DNA of 64,000 bases from Isoetes taiwanensis (Eukaryota > Streptophyta > Lycopodiopsida > Isoetales > Isoetaceae), in assembly GCA_021234155.1 (NCBI GenBank), contig JAJEKV010000103.1, positions 1,424,001-1,488,000 of the forward strand. The letters are read 5' to 3'. The notes under the pieces were generated by a model. That model had not been told where the DNA came from. It searched no databases and worked only from the letters and a program-made list of their open reading frames with translations. A program made the position numbers and the translations under genes. Shown here piece by piece: positions 36,032 through 46,408 of this stretch (position 1 is its first letter; every line of letters starts with the position of its first letter).

Positions 36032-37799
36032 TCACGGTGATCGATTATCTAACTGAAACTTCCTTCCCAGCAAATAATGCCTCCAAATCCTTAGTGCCCT
36101 GACAATGGCTAGGAGCTCCTGATCATGGGTTGGGTAGCGTTGCTCGGCGTCGTTCATCTTCTTCGAGTCGTAGGCGACTACCCTTTCTTCTTGCATCAAG
36201 ACTGCCCCTGTTGCTATCTTGCTTGCATCCGTAGCCACAAGCTTATCTTTACTTGGGTGCGGAAGGGCCGAGCCTTTGGAGCTGTTGTTAAGGCCTCCTT
36301 GAGCTTCTCAAAGGAAACTTGGACTTTCTCTAGCCAATGTACTCTCCAATCTTTCACCTTAACGCTCTTAGTGAGGTCCGTCAAAGGGGCGCCCACTTAG
36401 CAAAGTCCTTCACGAACTTTTCTACGTAATATCCCGCCAAACCCAGAAAGCTTCTTACCTCTGCTATATTCCTTGGAGCTGGCGGTCGACTCTTTGCTTC
36501 AATCTTTTTGGGGGTCGGTGGAAATCCCTTCCGCCCGATATTACATGGCCCAAGTACTCCACTCTTTGGGTAGCAAAGTGGCATTTGGAGAGCTTGCCAT
36601 ACAAGCGATGCCGTCTCAACTTTTCCAACACCCTTCTCAAATGCTGATCATGATCTTCAATGGACTTGTTTGTAGACTAGAATGTCGCCGAAGAAAACAA
36701 TGACAAACTCATCTAGAAAATCCCCCAAGGCGTCGTTCATGAGGCGCATAAAAAGTTTCTTTGGGCGTTCGACAACCCAAAGGGGCATTACTTTGAACTC
36801 AAAGTGACCATACCAGCGTTCTAAAGGCGGTCTTATGGATATCCTCTTCCTTTATTCTTATCGATGGTACCCACGACCTTAAGTCAATTTTTGAGAATAC
36901 CCTTGCTCCTTGGAGCTGGTCCATCAAATCATCGCCCCTTGGCAATGCATACTTGTTCTTTATCGCCCGCTTGTTGAGTCACGATAGTCTATGCACATTC
37001 TTAAGCTCCCATCTTTCTTCTTCACAAAGAGTATAGGTGCTCCAAAAGGAGACACACTTGCTCTAATAAACCCAAGCTCAAGCAATTTCTGGAGCTGCTT
37101 CTTGAGTTCTATCAATTCTGGGGTGCTCATCCTGTAAGGTGCCTTGCTGGTAGGCTTAGCATCTGGAGCTAATGTGATTTCACATTCTACACCCCTATAA
37201 GGTGGTAGTTGCCGGATTTCATCCGGGAATACATCCTTAAATTCTGAGATGAGCCTTGCTACTGGCCTGGGCAACTGATTCCCCTTTTGATCGCTTCCAT
37301 CCTGCTTATTGGGCTCAATTGCCACTAACCTCAAAATATAATCCACCTTATTTCTTTCTATACTTTTCCTTAGGTGCTTCAAAGAAATACACTGCATGGA
37401 AGGAGCTGCCTTCTTACCTTTCACTATAAATTTGGTGCCGTCCGGTGCCGTCATGGCGACTTCGTTGCGGTCACAATCAATCATGGCCTTGGCCGGCTTT
37501 AAGAATTCCATGCCTACTATAAGGTCGTACCTTCCAATTTCCATGACTTCTGCTCCCATCGGCCACTTACTTCCACTAAGGTCTATATCGAACGTGATCC
37601 TCCTCCCCTTAGTGTGTCGAATGGCGCCGTTTGCCATAGCAACTGGCCTTGGCTTAGACTTCAATACCTTATTCTTCATTAGGGCAGCCAGCCTGGGAGA
37701 GGCGAAGTTATGAGAGCTACCTGTGTCTATGAGGACTACATATGGATTACTATCTATGATCCCATCAGCCGCAATGACATTGGTGATCCTCAATATCAC
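36032..37799 (-). pseudogene. Chromovirus protease, reverse transcriptase and RNase H
   Basis: Minus strand from 37799: aspartic protease VLIDTGSSHNFAS (37710-37740); RT fingers YRMSTPELIELKKQLQKLLE, GFIRASVSPFGAPILFVKKK and LRMCIDYR (36990-37140). After frame breaks the palm reads GDFLDEFVIVFFGDILVY (36675-36730), where the usual F-x-D-D box has Gly in place of the first Asp. RNase H is MATDASKIATGAVLMQEERV ... QRYPTHDQELLAIVRAL (36100-36238). Several shifts around 36240-36960 break the RT. Confidence 0.85.
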
Positions 37800-37899
37800 G
37801 ACTCAATGTTTGCACATATATGACACTCACCATCTATGAAGTCCTGGGCCTCATCTTTGGTCGTCGTCCTCATCCGCTTCCGTTGGTGAATCCCAATCC

Positions 37900-39250
37900 A
37901 TAAAAGCTCTGCCAAAGGGCGCTTTTGCATGACGAATGGGCAAGCGTGTGTTCGGTGCCCCGGGCCGGAAGCACACGAAACAAAGCTTCTTCTCGATACA
38001 CTCCTGTCTCTTCTCTTTTAATCCGGACTATCCGGGATACGCTTTAGCACACGCCCCGATGCATTCGTGGCTTCACGGTCCCCAAAGGTCTTACCACGAG
38101 CTCTTCCCCGCTTCTTTGGCCTCGATGGCGTAGGCTGGCGATTGCTTACTCACGGTATTGCCCTTGATGCTTGCCCGAAGCTTTACCCTTGAAAGCCAGA
38201 CTGTTTCTCTGGCGGAGTTGGTGGTGCTTCCTCAAACTTATAGCTTTGTCTTAAACCGCCCGCTTGACTTTGGGTTGATTGCTCACGACAAGCCTTTTTG
38301 ATATTCTTTGTTCAACCCTTGATGTAGGTATCAACCGCTTGCCTTTACGATACTCAGGGAACATGGAGCTGAGCCGCATGAATTCCTCCTCAGATACTTT
38401 GCTCACCGACAATGTACCCTGGTTCAACCTATAGAACTCAGCGGATCCGCTTTCGCTAGTGTGCGATCTTGGCACATAGTGCTTGCGAAAGCCTTGCCGA
38501 GGTCTTGAATCAAATTGTTTTTTTTGAGCTTGTTAGACTTGGCATAACCTTTCCACCGATTCTAGCTGCTCCTATCAAGTTTGCTTGTAGCAACTTTCCC
38601 TATGTCCTTGTCCTTCATGCTATAAGAGTTGCCAAATTCCTCCATTTCGTCAAGCCATGCTTCTGCTTCCATGCCTGACCTATCCTTTCCTGAGAACCCA
38701 CCCAACTTCCTAGTCTTCCACACATTGCTCATAGCACCGCTAACCTTCTTCGATAGTCATCCGCCTTCCTTGCCTCGGCTCTTACCTGCTTGGAGGTCTG
38801 ACTCACTTTCGAGCTAGAACCTGCCATGGTATGCGGAAGTGTCTTGATGAGTGGAGCTAGGTGGAGTTGGAGATCTTCTGTTTCTCCTTTTCCTTTTCCT
38901 GTCTCTGACATTCCCCTGATTGTCTTGTCCCTCCTGCTGTGGGCCTTCTTCAATGCCTTGTTGGGGTAATGGTGGAGGTGGAGGTGGTGCAGGTGCGTAT
39001 TCTTGGGCATTCATCAATGGGGTGGCCCGGTGGATCGATTGATGCATCGATTCCTCATCCCGAGCGAGCCTTGCATTGATTGCTTCAGGCGTCATTTCCT
39101 CGTTGATGTCATCCTGATCACGTCCGAATAGGTTCCTGGGTACCCACTGATGCTGTCGGCCCTGGCCTTGGGAACCTGAGCCGGTGTTCCTTGCTGCAAG
39201 GATTGATCACCAATACTTGTTATTTGGTTTACACATGAATTATATCCGTT
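37900..39250 (-). pseudogene. Chromovirus gag polyprotein region
   Basis: Begins about 39190 with QWVPRNLFGRDQDDINEEMT and PEAINARLARDEESMHQSI. A Pro/basic linker follows (PPPPPPLPQQG, DRKRKRRNRR). The capsid-like part has SGKDRSGMEAEAWLDEMEEF (38640-38690), then SAEFYRLNQGTLSVSKVSEE and EFMRLSSMFPEYRKGKR, the Retrotrans_gag signature. The zinc-knuckle region (~37950-38050) is degraded: Cys-rich but not a clean CCHC. Multiple frame changes. Confidence 0.75.
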
Positions 39251-39429
39251 TACAATTAATTTATTGTCAGATACAAAAGAAAACATGTGAAATTTCCACT
39301 TACAAGTCAAGATCATGGTAAGACATTAATTAGCATTTAGAAATACATTTCATAAGTTACATGATAATAGCGAAAAGAGTTACAATACACTTGATTAATT
39401 AACAAGACAAGTCTTCCATCAACGATGTC

Positions 39430-40259
39430 TCTTGAAGAAGTTCTTGATTTTCTTGAATGTTGTGCCCTTGCCCATGTTACGCAGGGATTACGGCGCCGAT
39501 CCTCCCTCCAATGCTCTTGCTACACATGGTCTTTGGGAGTTGGTGTCGTTCTTTGCCACTCACCGACAAATGTGCATCCCTGAGGTGGCCCCTGGCGAAG
39601 TCGAGGCAGTGAAGAGCTACTGATCTCTTGAAAAGGATGACATGGTCCGATTTGTGGTCGGTCTCGGCGTCTTTGCCCAAAGCCGAGAGGGCTATGAGGG
39701 CCAATGAGACTCTTCTCCTCTTGGGCTAAACTCCTGTGGAATACTATCATCGCCCCTTGGCTAAGAGGCGGAAGATAGTATCGGCGCCTTGCCTTTACCC
39801 GTGATGTTGGACCCCATTGCCTCTTACGCGTTTGCTTCCCCATAGATGTCTATTGCTACGAGGTCTTCGTGGTCCCTCCACATTGTGGTAGCGTTCTCCA
39901 AGTTGATGTTGGCATGTGCCTCACGCGAACTCATGGAACGGACCGGTCGGCTAGAGCTTGGACCTCTTCCTGGCTTATACAATCTGCTTTGTATCTGCTG
40001 GAACTCCTCCTCTGGGATGACAGGTTCTTGTTGTCGATAGATCTCCCTTATCTGCTGATAGGCTTCTATATCGACATTGTGCCCTCGCGTCTGAGTGTCG
40101 CTCAGATAACTCCCTTGGAAATTCCTGGTAGGAGTAGTCAATGAAGTCACCGCCCTGCTCTTGTGCGACTAAGCCTAGGAGCTCGTCGATTCTGAGGCCT
40201 TCTTCTTGGCACTGGGGAAGGTTGAGGATGTCGTTAGCCAAGATGTACTCCTCGGCCAA
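39430..40259 (-). CDS. Accessory frame 3 of the chromovirus, unknown function
   Basis: Two overlapping frames cover 39824-40259. They read AEEYILANDILNLPQCQEEG + LRIDELLGLVAQEQGG, then YQQIREIYRQQEPVIPEEEF + QQIQSRLYKPGRGPSSSRP and a stop at 39824. A further minus frame (39430-39820) ends with a basic tail (GKGTTFKKIKNFFKRHR). It is the probable continuation of the 40323-40923 frame, separated by one or two shifts. No family recognised. Confidence 0.4.
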
Positions 40260-40322
40260 ATGATCCTTTGGTGGCAGGGCTGTGATGCCAAGTGGTGGTT
40301 GAAATCTAGCCTCAATGTGCCT

Positions 40323-40923
40323 TCACCTAGCTATTTCCCTTTCCATCCTTGCTGCTTCCCTTATTTCTCCACTTGGGTTCTCTTCCACTTGTTGCTCGTA
40401 GTCTTGCTCCATCTGCAGCATGGGTGTTGCCGAGGTGAAGCCATAGTACTCGTACTCCGTGGATTCGATTTCGTGGATCCTGATCTGCTCCCTTCGGGTG
40501 TTGAGAGGTGCTAGATCTAAGGGCATGTATTGACTCCCCTGGTTGGTTGGACCGCCTTGTCTTTGCATGAACAAAGCTAAGGCTGCTTGGTTTGAGAGGT
40601 ATCTGTGCCTATGATACTTACAGGTCATGTAGTCTGGCATGCTTCTGGTTCTATCCCACACCCTATTCTTGGCCTTAGCTCCCCCACCTATGGCTTGGGT
40701 CAGAGAGTCTAGAGAAACCCATTTCCCTCCCCTAGGTGGCAAGCTAACTTCCCAGGGTAGTATCTGTTGGTCATATTGGCAAATGATGTCGGTGTAATAG
40801 GGAGTCCTAGTCAATGTAGCGTGCAGATCAAAGAGGTGATCGAAGACATGGAAAGCTTGGTCGGCAGGGAATTCACGGATGTGGTTGGCGGCGTCATACC
40901 ATCTGACAAAGTTTGAGGGCGCC
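40323..40923 (-). CDS. Accessory frame 2 of the chromovirus, unknown function
   Basis: The frame opens at 41024, but the likely start is the ATG at 40923 (MAPSNFVRWYDAANHIREFP). A TATA-like TATAAAAGG at 41033-41041 lies about 110 bp before it. The protein has an aromatic N-terminal half (PYYTDIICQYDQQILPWEV) and a charged C-terminal half (EQDYEQQVEENPSGEIREAA), and lacks a recognisable gag or env domain. It lies between the H3-tail frame and gag. Confidence 0.5.
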
Positions 40924-41032
40924 ATTGAGCAGAAAAGAGTGTAAAAAATGGCTGTTGAGGACGGGCAGGGAGCTAGAAAATCGCCAAAGGGGCTGAGAGC
41001 AACTTTGATGTGAGAAAATGACAAATGAGGGC

Positions 41033-41041
41033 CCTTTTATA
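41033..41041 (-). promoter_or_regulatory. TATA-like box before accessory frame 2
   Basis: TATAAAAGG on the minus strand, about 110 bp upstream of the ATG at 40923. Plant TATA boxes lie ~30 bp before the transcription start, leaving room for a short leader. No experimental support. Confidence 0.4.
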
Positions 41042-41228
41042 GACTAGGGGTGCCTCGGGTTCCGTGCACAAGGGTTCTTGATGTGGAAGGACTTTGTTCA
41101 TAGGCTAGGAGTGTCCAAATGAGCTATCATGAAGTGCAATTCTAAGCAAAACAAAGCAAGAAACACTACATGGCAGGTTGCTGGGTCAAAATTGGTCAAA
41201 CTAGGCCAAAAAGGGCCAAATCGGGTCA

Positions 41229-41279
41229 GTCCGCGCAAAAGGGCCTTCCGAAACTGTCGGAAAGGGGTTTGGCGCGGAC
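41229..41279. repeat. 51-nt hairpin, copy 1
   Basis: Outer stem GTCCGCGC (41229-41236) with GCGCGGAC (41272-41279); inner stem CCTTCCGA with TCGGAAAGG, one bulge. An almost identical hairpin starts at 41420. Both are followed by 'aaacccggtttcg', itself a short palindrome. Confidence 0.75.
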
Positions 41280-41419
41280 AAACCCGGTTTCGCGATTTTC
41301 GAAGTGATTTTGACGAATTTTTGACGTTGGAAAGATCCTAACATGACTAATTGATCAATTCTAGCCTAGCATGCAACTTTTCTTGAGCAAAATGGACACC
41401 TATAGGCGAAATAGGGTCA

Positions 41420-41470
41420 GTCCGCGCGAAATGGCCTTCCGAAAGTGTCGGAAAGGGGTTTGGCGCGGAC
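41420..41470. repeat. 51-nt hairpin, copy 2
   Basis: Outer stem GTCCGCGC (41420-41427) and GCGCGGAC (41463-41470), inner stem CCTTCCGA / TCGGAAAGG. It lies 191 bp from copy 1, between accessory frames 1 and 2. The stems are retained while the loop differs slightly, as expected for a folded RNA or protein-binding DNA. Confidence 0.75.
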
Positions 41471-42066
41471 AAACCCGGTTTCGGATTTTTTTGCTCAGAA
41501 GAAAAATTTTCCTAATTAGGGGTAAGATAATTGAACTATTACAAGCTAGATACAAAAATTTTTAGTACAATTTGACTTTTGTAACTACCTTTTTATCATC
41601 AATTTTTCAAGACAAGAATTATATTATACCAAAATTTTAGTTACAGGTACAAAATTAGGAGGTTTAAGGGTACTCCTTGCGGATCCTTCGCGCCAAGTAG
41701 AGGTCCTTGGGCATTACGGTCACCCTCTTGGCGTGAATTGCGCATAAGTTGCCCTCCTCAAAAAGCTGGGTCAGCTCTGCCGGGCTGCCACCACGGGGAC
41801 CCGTAATCGTCGAGATGTCACTCTATAGTCTGTGATTTAACTCCTGCATGATTTCCCGCATCAGGCTCGAAGGAGCCTTCTGATCGGGGAGATTAGTGCC
41901 TTCTTTGGAAGTGCTTAATCTCCCGGCAGCGGGCATCGGCGTGAATTAGGCCCATGGTGGACCTTCTTGGCTTCCTGCCGGGCGTGGAAGTGGTGGTTTC
42001 GGCTGGTCCTTCTTGGTAGGCCGCCCTTGGCGTATGGCGCTCCGCGTTACGTTTTTGCAATACCAA

Positions 42067-42786
42067 TCATTGTACCTCGTCCAGCGACGGAGGTACTCCT
42101 GGTATGCCTTCAAGCGGCGCTTGAATTACAGCGATCCTCTTGGGCGCGAATGCGCTTCGCCCACCTTCCCGCTTCTTGATTACCTTGGTGGCTTGGGCCA
42201 CTTTGGGTAGGGTAGGCGTCGCGTGGGGGCCTGATGGCTCCCCAACGTCTTCCTCCTCTTGCTCCTCGCCACCGCCGCCTTCTTCTTCCTGCTCTTCCAC
42301 ATCTTCTTGTCGGGGCCGAGGTTCCTCAATCACGACAGTCCCGCGAGGCCTGTCGTTTCTTCTCTTGGTTCTCCGCTCCTTCTCGAGCAGCTCCCTCAAC
42401 CTCTTCTTTCTTGCCGCCGCTTCCTCTGGCCACTCTGCGACCTTCTCCTTGCCCTTTTTCTTTGGTGCGGAAGGGCCTGCTTCTTGAGTTTGGTGCTGGG
42501 GCTGCTCTTGATCTCCCTCCTGCTGCTCCACCTCCGTATCAGAAGAGGCACCAAAATGGCGGGATTCGCCGGTTCTCTGGGTGCCCGCCGACGAAGAACT
42601 ACTGCCAGATCCCCCCTCCTCAGCGTCATGGTAGGTCGCGTCGCTGCTGCTGGAGGGAAACTCCTCTTCGCCTGGCTTCGGCCGAAGGTGCTCGGGGACC
42701 TTCTTGACGTGCCGCCCTGCTGCCTGCGCCATGGAGAGGGTGGGCCTAGTGCCAGGTTTCCTGTAGGTTTGCTTGGTTCTTGCCAT
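42067..42786 (-). CDS. Accessory frame 1 of the chromovirus with histone H3 tail mimic
   Basis: A 239-codon intact frame starting ATG at 42786: MARTKQTYRKPGTRPTLSMA, then AAGRHVKKVPEHLRPKPGE. Histone H3 begins MARTKQTARKSTGG, and its tail ends with VKKPHRFRPG. Eight of the first nine tail residues after Met match, and the VKK-P-H-RP order recurs, as if the middle of the tail were deleted. The rest is low-complexity: Ser/Glu runs, a basic segment (KKRLRELLEKERRTKRRNDR), and a Glu-rich stretch. There is no histone fold. It lies just after the primer site, before gag. H3 capture or convergent mimicry is inference; the match itself is directly visible. Confidence 0.65.
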   Translation of the reverse strand: MARTKQTYRKPGTRPTLSMAQAAGRHVKKVPEHLRPKPGEEEFPSSSSDATYHDAEEGGSGSSSSSAGTQRTGESRHFGASSDTEVEQQEGDQEQPQHQTQEAGPSAPKKKGKEKVAEWPEEAAARKKRLRELLEKERRTKRRNDRPRGTVVIEEPRPRQEDVEEQEEEGGGGEEQEEEDVGEPSGPHATPTLPKVAQATKVIKKREGGRSAFAPKRIAVIQAPLEGIPGVPPSLDEVQ

Positions 42787-42874
42787 ACTTAACGGTAGGG
42801 AGAACAGATGACGTAAGGCCGATCAAGAGAGATAGGGTGGAGAAAAGTTTGGAGGGAAAATGAGGTGTCAGGGG

Positions 42875-42883
42875 TATTTAAAA
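42875..42883 (-). promoter_or_regulatory. TATA-like box before the H3-tail frame
   Basis: TTTTAAATA on the minus strand, about 90 bp before the ATG at 42786. With the box at 41033, two accessory frames each have a TATA-like motif at a similar distance. Confidence 0.35.
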
Positions 42884-42899
42884 AGGAGGGTCCCTGGGA

Positions 42900-43354
42900 A
42901 TATTCTCCTACCATAATTAGGCCTATTTATTAGCCCCCCTTATTAATTACACCATAGTACCCTTATTAATACTATATACTTAATTTTTTAATACACATAC
43001 CTAAATTCGTATTATACCTTTAGAATTTCAAATTTCCTAATAGTTTGAAGTATTAATCATAGATTTGCACCATTTTTCACTCGGGTCTCAGATTGGCATG
43101 ATTCTTTGACCCATTTTAGGTGAAATTTAATGCAGATGCATAATTTTCACTCTAATTTTACTAGAAGGTGAGTTTGACTCCTTCATTCTTTAGTCTAACA
43201 CCTAACCTAATTCCGGACCACTACCTAGGAGAAAAAAATTTTCCTCCTATTTCCGAGGTTCGATGGTGGAAATTTTATTTCGCACCCCTATAGGTCTTGT
43301 TAGGCTACTTTCATGGTTATGGTCAGTGCTAGTTCTTGGTCAACCAAGAACATT
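42900..43354. other. Chromovirus 5' leader
   Basis: AT-rich sequence without frames between the primer site and the first accessory frame. It probably holds packaging signals; none is recognisable by eye. Confidence 0.4.
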
Positions 43355-43366
43355 GCTCTGATACCA
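43355..43366 (-). other. Primer binding site (tRNA-iMet)
   Basis: Minus-strand TGGTATCAGAGC lies one base inside the 5' LTR. It is the classic complement of the 3' end of plant initiator methionine tRNA, which primes minus-strand synthesis. Confidence 0.9.
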
Positions 43367-43367
43367 T

Positions 43368-44991
43368 TGTGACGCTCCTCAGCTAAACATCTGGCCGGTG
43401 AGTACACTTTCGGCGAAATTCCCGTCCGGCTCAACAACCGCCGCAGGCCCTCCGTCTATCCCGCACTATGGAACTCCCGTAGTGCGGAAAGGGGACACGA
43501 AGGTGTCTTGCGCGCCCTTCCCCTATGGGCTCCTATCACAGCGGAAGCATAAACAACGTCAGAACTAGCAATAACAATACTACATGCTACCTCGAAGGGT
43601 AGTCCATCCCATATCCATATGAACAAAGAAGATAATCATAAACCATAAAACATGAGAGGTCCTACCCGTTTCGAACCACGAAAGGAAGTCGACCGGCCCG
43701 GATAGGCCTCAAGATAGAGCAGCATCAATCATAACAATGGCGGGGCTGGCATAAGACAATGGCTAGGGTTGACCACTCCATCCGCCCCTCCTGTGCATAC
43801 TTTTGGATGGGCTAGATCAAGGCGCGGCATGACTCTAACCTTCCGGATCACATAATCCCATGGCATCACCCATCCGGGACTACTCCGTGTTGCATCTCCA
43901 CTGGTCCGGCGAGGTAGGAAGGGTTGCATCTCCCCTTCCCGGGTCTAGAGGCTCCACGGGCGGTTAGAGAATCGTGTCGGCCACGATTAGCACCCGACCG
44001 AACCCCCGAAACAAGAGCCAAGGCGACACTTGCAACTCTTGAGAGGCGGACGACACCATTGCCCGGAGGTGTGGGACCCATGCTCGCCCACACGAAGTGA
44101 CAGGCCATAAGCCTAGCCCACCTGTGGGATCCCCGAAGCCCCCACTTTCGGCGGGGATCCACCCTCCGCCTTGCCTCTAACCCCGTTGTGTGGTCTTTGA
44201 GTCACATCATAGCCTCCATAGCCGGTGGGTTCCTATGCCTGACCGCAACTAATAGGAACTAAGGGATCTACACTAGGAGCATACTACATATGGCCCTAGG
44301 TCTCTACCCCCCTTCCCAACACAAGAGGAACAACATGATCAACCATCATCACCTAATCATCATGAACAATATCATATGAACATCTTAACCTAATCATACA
44401 TATCTAACTAATGGTTAGGGTTCCTTTGATTAGGGTTCAAGATGTTCAACAAAGGATCTAGGGTGGCTCTACTCTAGACACAAAATACTAACCCATCCGG
44501 AGGGCTAACTTCCGGATGAACTAACATGAACTCTACTCAACCTACCTCCTCGAGGCGCTTCCTCCCATCCTGGCGGCGTCTCCATGCTCCTTGACGAGGT
44601 TCAAGACTTGCTCCCTCAACGATCATCATACACACCTTCCGGGGCTGCTCCTCCAGGCTAGGCTATGATGAGCGGTGCTTTCAAACGGGTTTCGCACGTA
44701 GATGAGAGTTCAGGGCTAGGTCAGAAAAAGAGGTCTAGGGTTAGGGTTAGAGCTAATATAGGTGTGGATGCCACGTGGCACCACTAGGATGGGGCCGTGT
44801 GGCGGTTGCTCCAATAGGATAAGGCCATGTGGAAATGGGCCTTATCCTAAGGTTATCTAAGTTAAGCAATTAACTTAGATATGCACCCCTTGCCACTTAT
44901 CCAAGGCATACAAGGCTACCTAGGTAGACTTGTATGGTGACGGGTCCAGGAATATACGTATTTAGGGCGTATATTCCCTTGGAACGTCACA
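43368..44991 (-). repeat. Chromovirus 5' LTR (right)
   Basis: 1,624 bp, TGTGACG...CGTCACA. AT-rich segments are base-for-base the same as the left LTR. Differences cluster at CG/CCGG-rich spots, for example ccatctgg/ccatccgg and ttccagatg/ttccggatg, with small indels near 43680-43705 and 44680-44695. Confidence 0.9.
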
Positions 44992-45394
44992 GGTAACTTT
45001 GATGGCAGAGAAGAAAATGGTGGGTGGAAAATTAGATGAATTCAAAGTAGCAGTAACTGAATTCACGAAGTCGTTTATACAAGCATGGGAAGAATGCAAT
45101 GTCACACATTACATTCATATACTTCATGCCCATGGCTTGTGGTTTGCCAAAGAGTACGGGAGCTTGGGAATATGGAATACGCAGGGAATGGAGAAGTCAC
45201 ATAAGCAAGCCAAGAATGCTTTTTTCAGATTCACACAACATCGAGGTTCGTGTGGTAACTCATTGCAACAGATGTGCCAATGGTTCTATAGAAGGATTAT
45301 CTGCAAGCTAGAGAAAAAAGATAAAGCTAAACAAGACACGGCGTTGGCTAGAATATTGAGGAGAAAAGTTGAGCGGGGAAAAAAAAAGAAATGA
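44992..45394 (+). pseudogene. Transposase-like gene, 3' part, after the chromovirus
   Basis: A frame of 131 codons to TGA at 45394: MAEKKMVGGKLDEFKVAVTE, then SFIQAWEECNVTHYIHILHA, LWFAKEYGSLGIWNTQGMEK and SHKQAKNAFFRFTQH, with a Lys-rich tail. The pattern H-x-H ... GSL ... QGMEKSH recurs in uncharacterised eukaryotic transposon proteins. It continues the gene seen at 29.6-31.88 kb on the same strand. Confidence 0.5.
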
Positions 45395-45699
45395 TATGGT
45401 GTAGCTCTGAGTGCGGCCCAGACAAGTTAAAGCGTTAGCGATCCACAAGGATCGCGAGGGTAGAAGATATACTACGGGGTTTCAATTGTATGAACAAATT
45501 CATATTAATGTATAACTATTGACCATGATGTGCAACTATAATCTTTCAAATATGTTAGGTTGGCGTGGGCGCGGTGCGAACTTAGTTGGTATTCAATTGA
45601 TGAATGACAAGTATTACGCGCCAAGTAATACCTCTTGAATGAAGATTGGGAATTAGTTATAGATTAAGCGCTATTCGCACGACGCGGTGCGAAAAGCAT

Positions 45700-46380
45700 T
45701 TGTTTCGTGGCTATCTTTTGCCGTTTTTTACGCGGTAGCAGCGGTACTCTTTATATAATTATCTTTGTTATCGATGTTTATGCGCTTTTGATATTTGTTC
45801 TAAGTCATTACATTGCATATTTATCAATCTTGTCCACTCATTTGTTGCATTACAGTTCAGAGACAATGACCGCGAATAGCGGTAATGCGGATCTAACAAT
45901 CCCGGCAACCAAAAAGAGAAGAGAGAGGCGCCGTGCGGGCGCCACATCATGGGGGAAGACAGCGAGGCCGGCGCCACTAACTATGTCGATGCTTCTAACA
46001 ACGAGCGAGCTCCCGTCTTCCGGCGAGAAAACATCCATCAAGCGATCCGGGCGGGCCGTAGTTGAAATGTTGCCAATGAGGCCCGAAGGAGATTTTTAGA
46101 GACATACCTTCCGAGCCAAAGGCGTGTTTACTGTTCTCTTACGGCCATTTAATGAGGAGAAGGAACCTTTGTGCAGGCGGTTATGCATCATGGAGTTCCT
46201 GTGCCTAATGATTACATCGTTATTACTTGTCGATGTGGTAGTTGCACCGAACCGCGATTTACTGTTCCTTGATGGGGCCCGACAACTTGCTTGAGGCACT
46301 CCATTCCTTCCCGTCGTGTGGCCCGGGTTGATGGCTTCTTTGTGCGCCAACAATAGGAACATTCTCTGTCTTGGCTAATG
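45700..46380 (+). other. Short frames of unknown nature
   Basis: A plus frame to 46099 holds a basic stretch (PATKKRRERRRAGATSWGK), and shifted frames follow to about 46370. No family recognised. It could be the 5' part of the gene that contains the H3-like domain, broken by shifts. Confidence 0.25.
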
Positions 46381-46408
46381 AGATAGATTACATCACCCGG
46401 ACTTCCTC

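Larger units (their letters stand above)
31884..44991 (-). mobile_element. Full-length Ty3/Gypsy chromovirus with extra 5' ORFs
   Basis: 13.1 kb between paired LTRs (31884-33507 and 43368-44991). Transcription runs right to left: 5' LTR, tRNA-iMet primer site, accessory frames, gag, protease, RT, RNase H, integrase, chromodomain, polypurine tract, 3' LTR. Flanks are AGTAA (31879-31883) and GGTAA (44992-44996), a 5-bp target duplication with one mismatch. The PR-RT-RH-IN order and integrase chromodomain place it among chromoviruses. It splits a transposase-like gene in the same target site. Pol frames carry several shifts, so this copy is probably inactive, unless the shifts are sequence errors. 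Confidence 0.9.

Noticed and set aside
42140-42792. Plus-strand open frames of 115-177 codons
   Set aside because: They are antisense to the low-complexity minus-strand H3-tail frame, and their Ser/Pro/Leu-rich sequence follows from its Glu/Arg codons.
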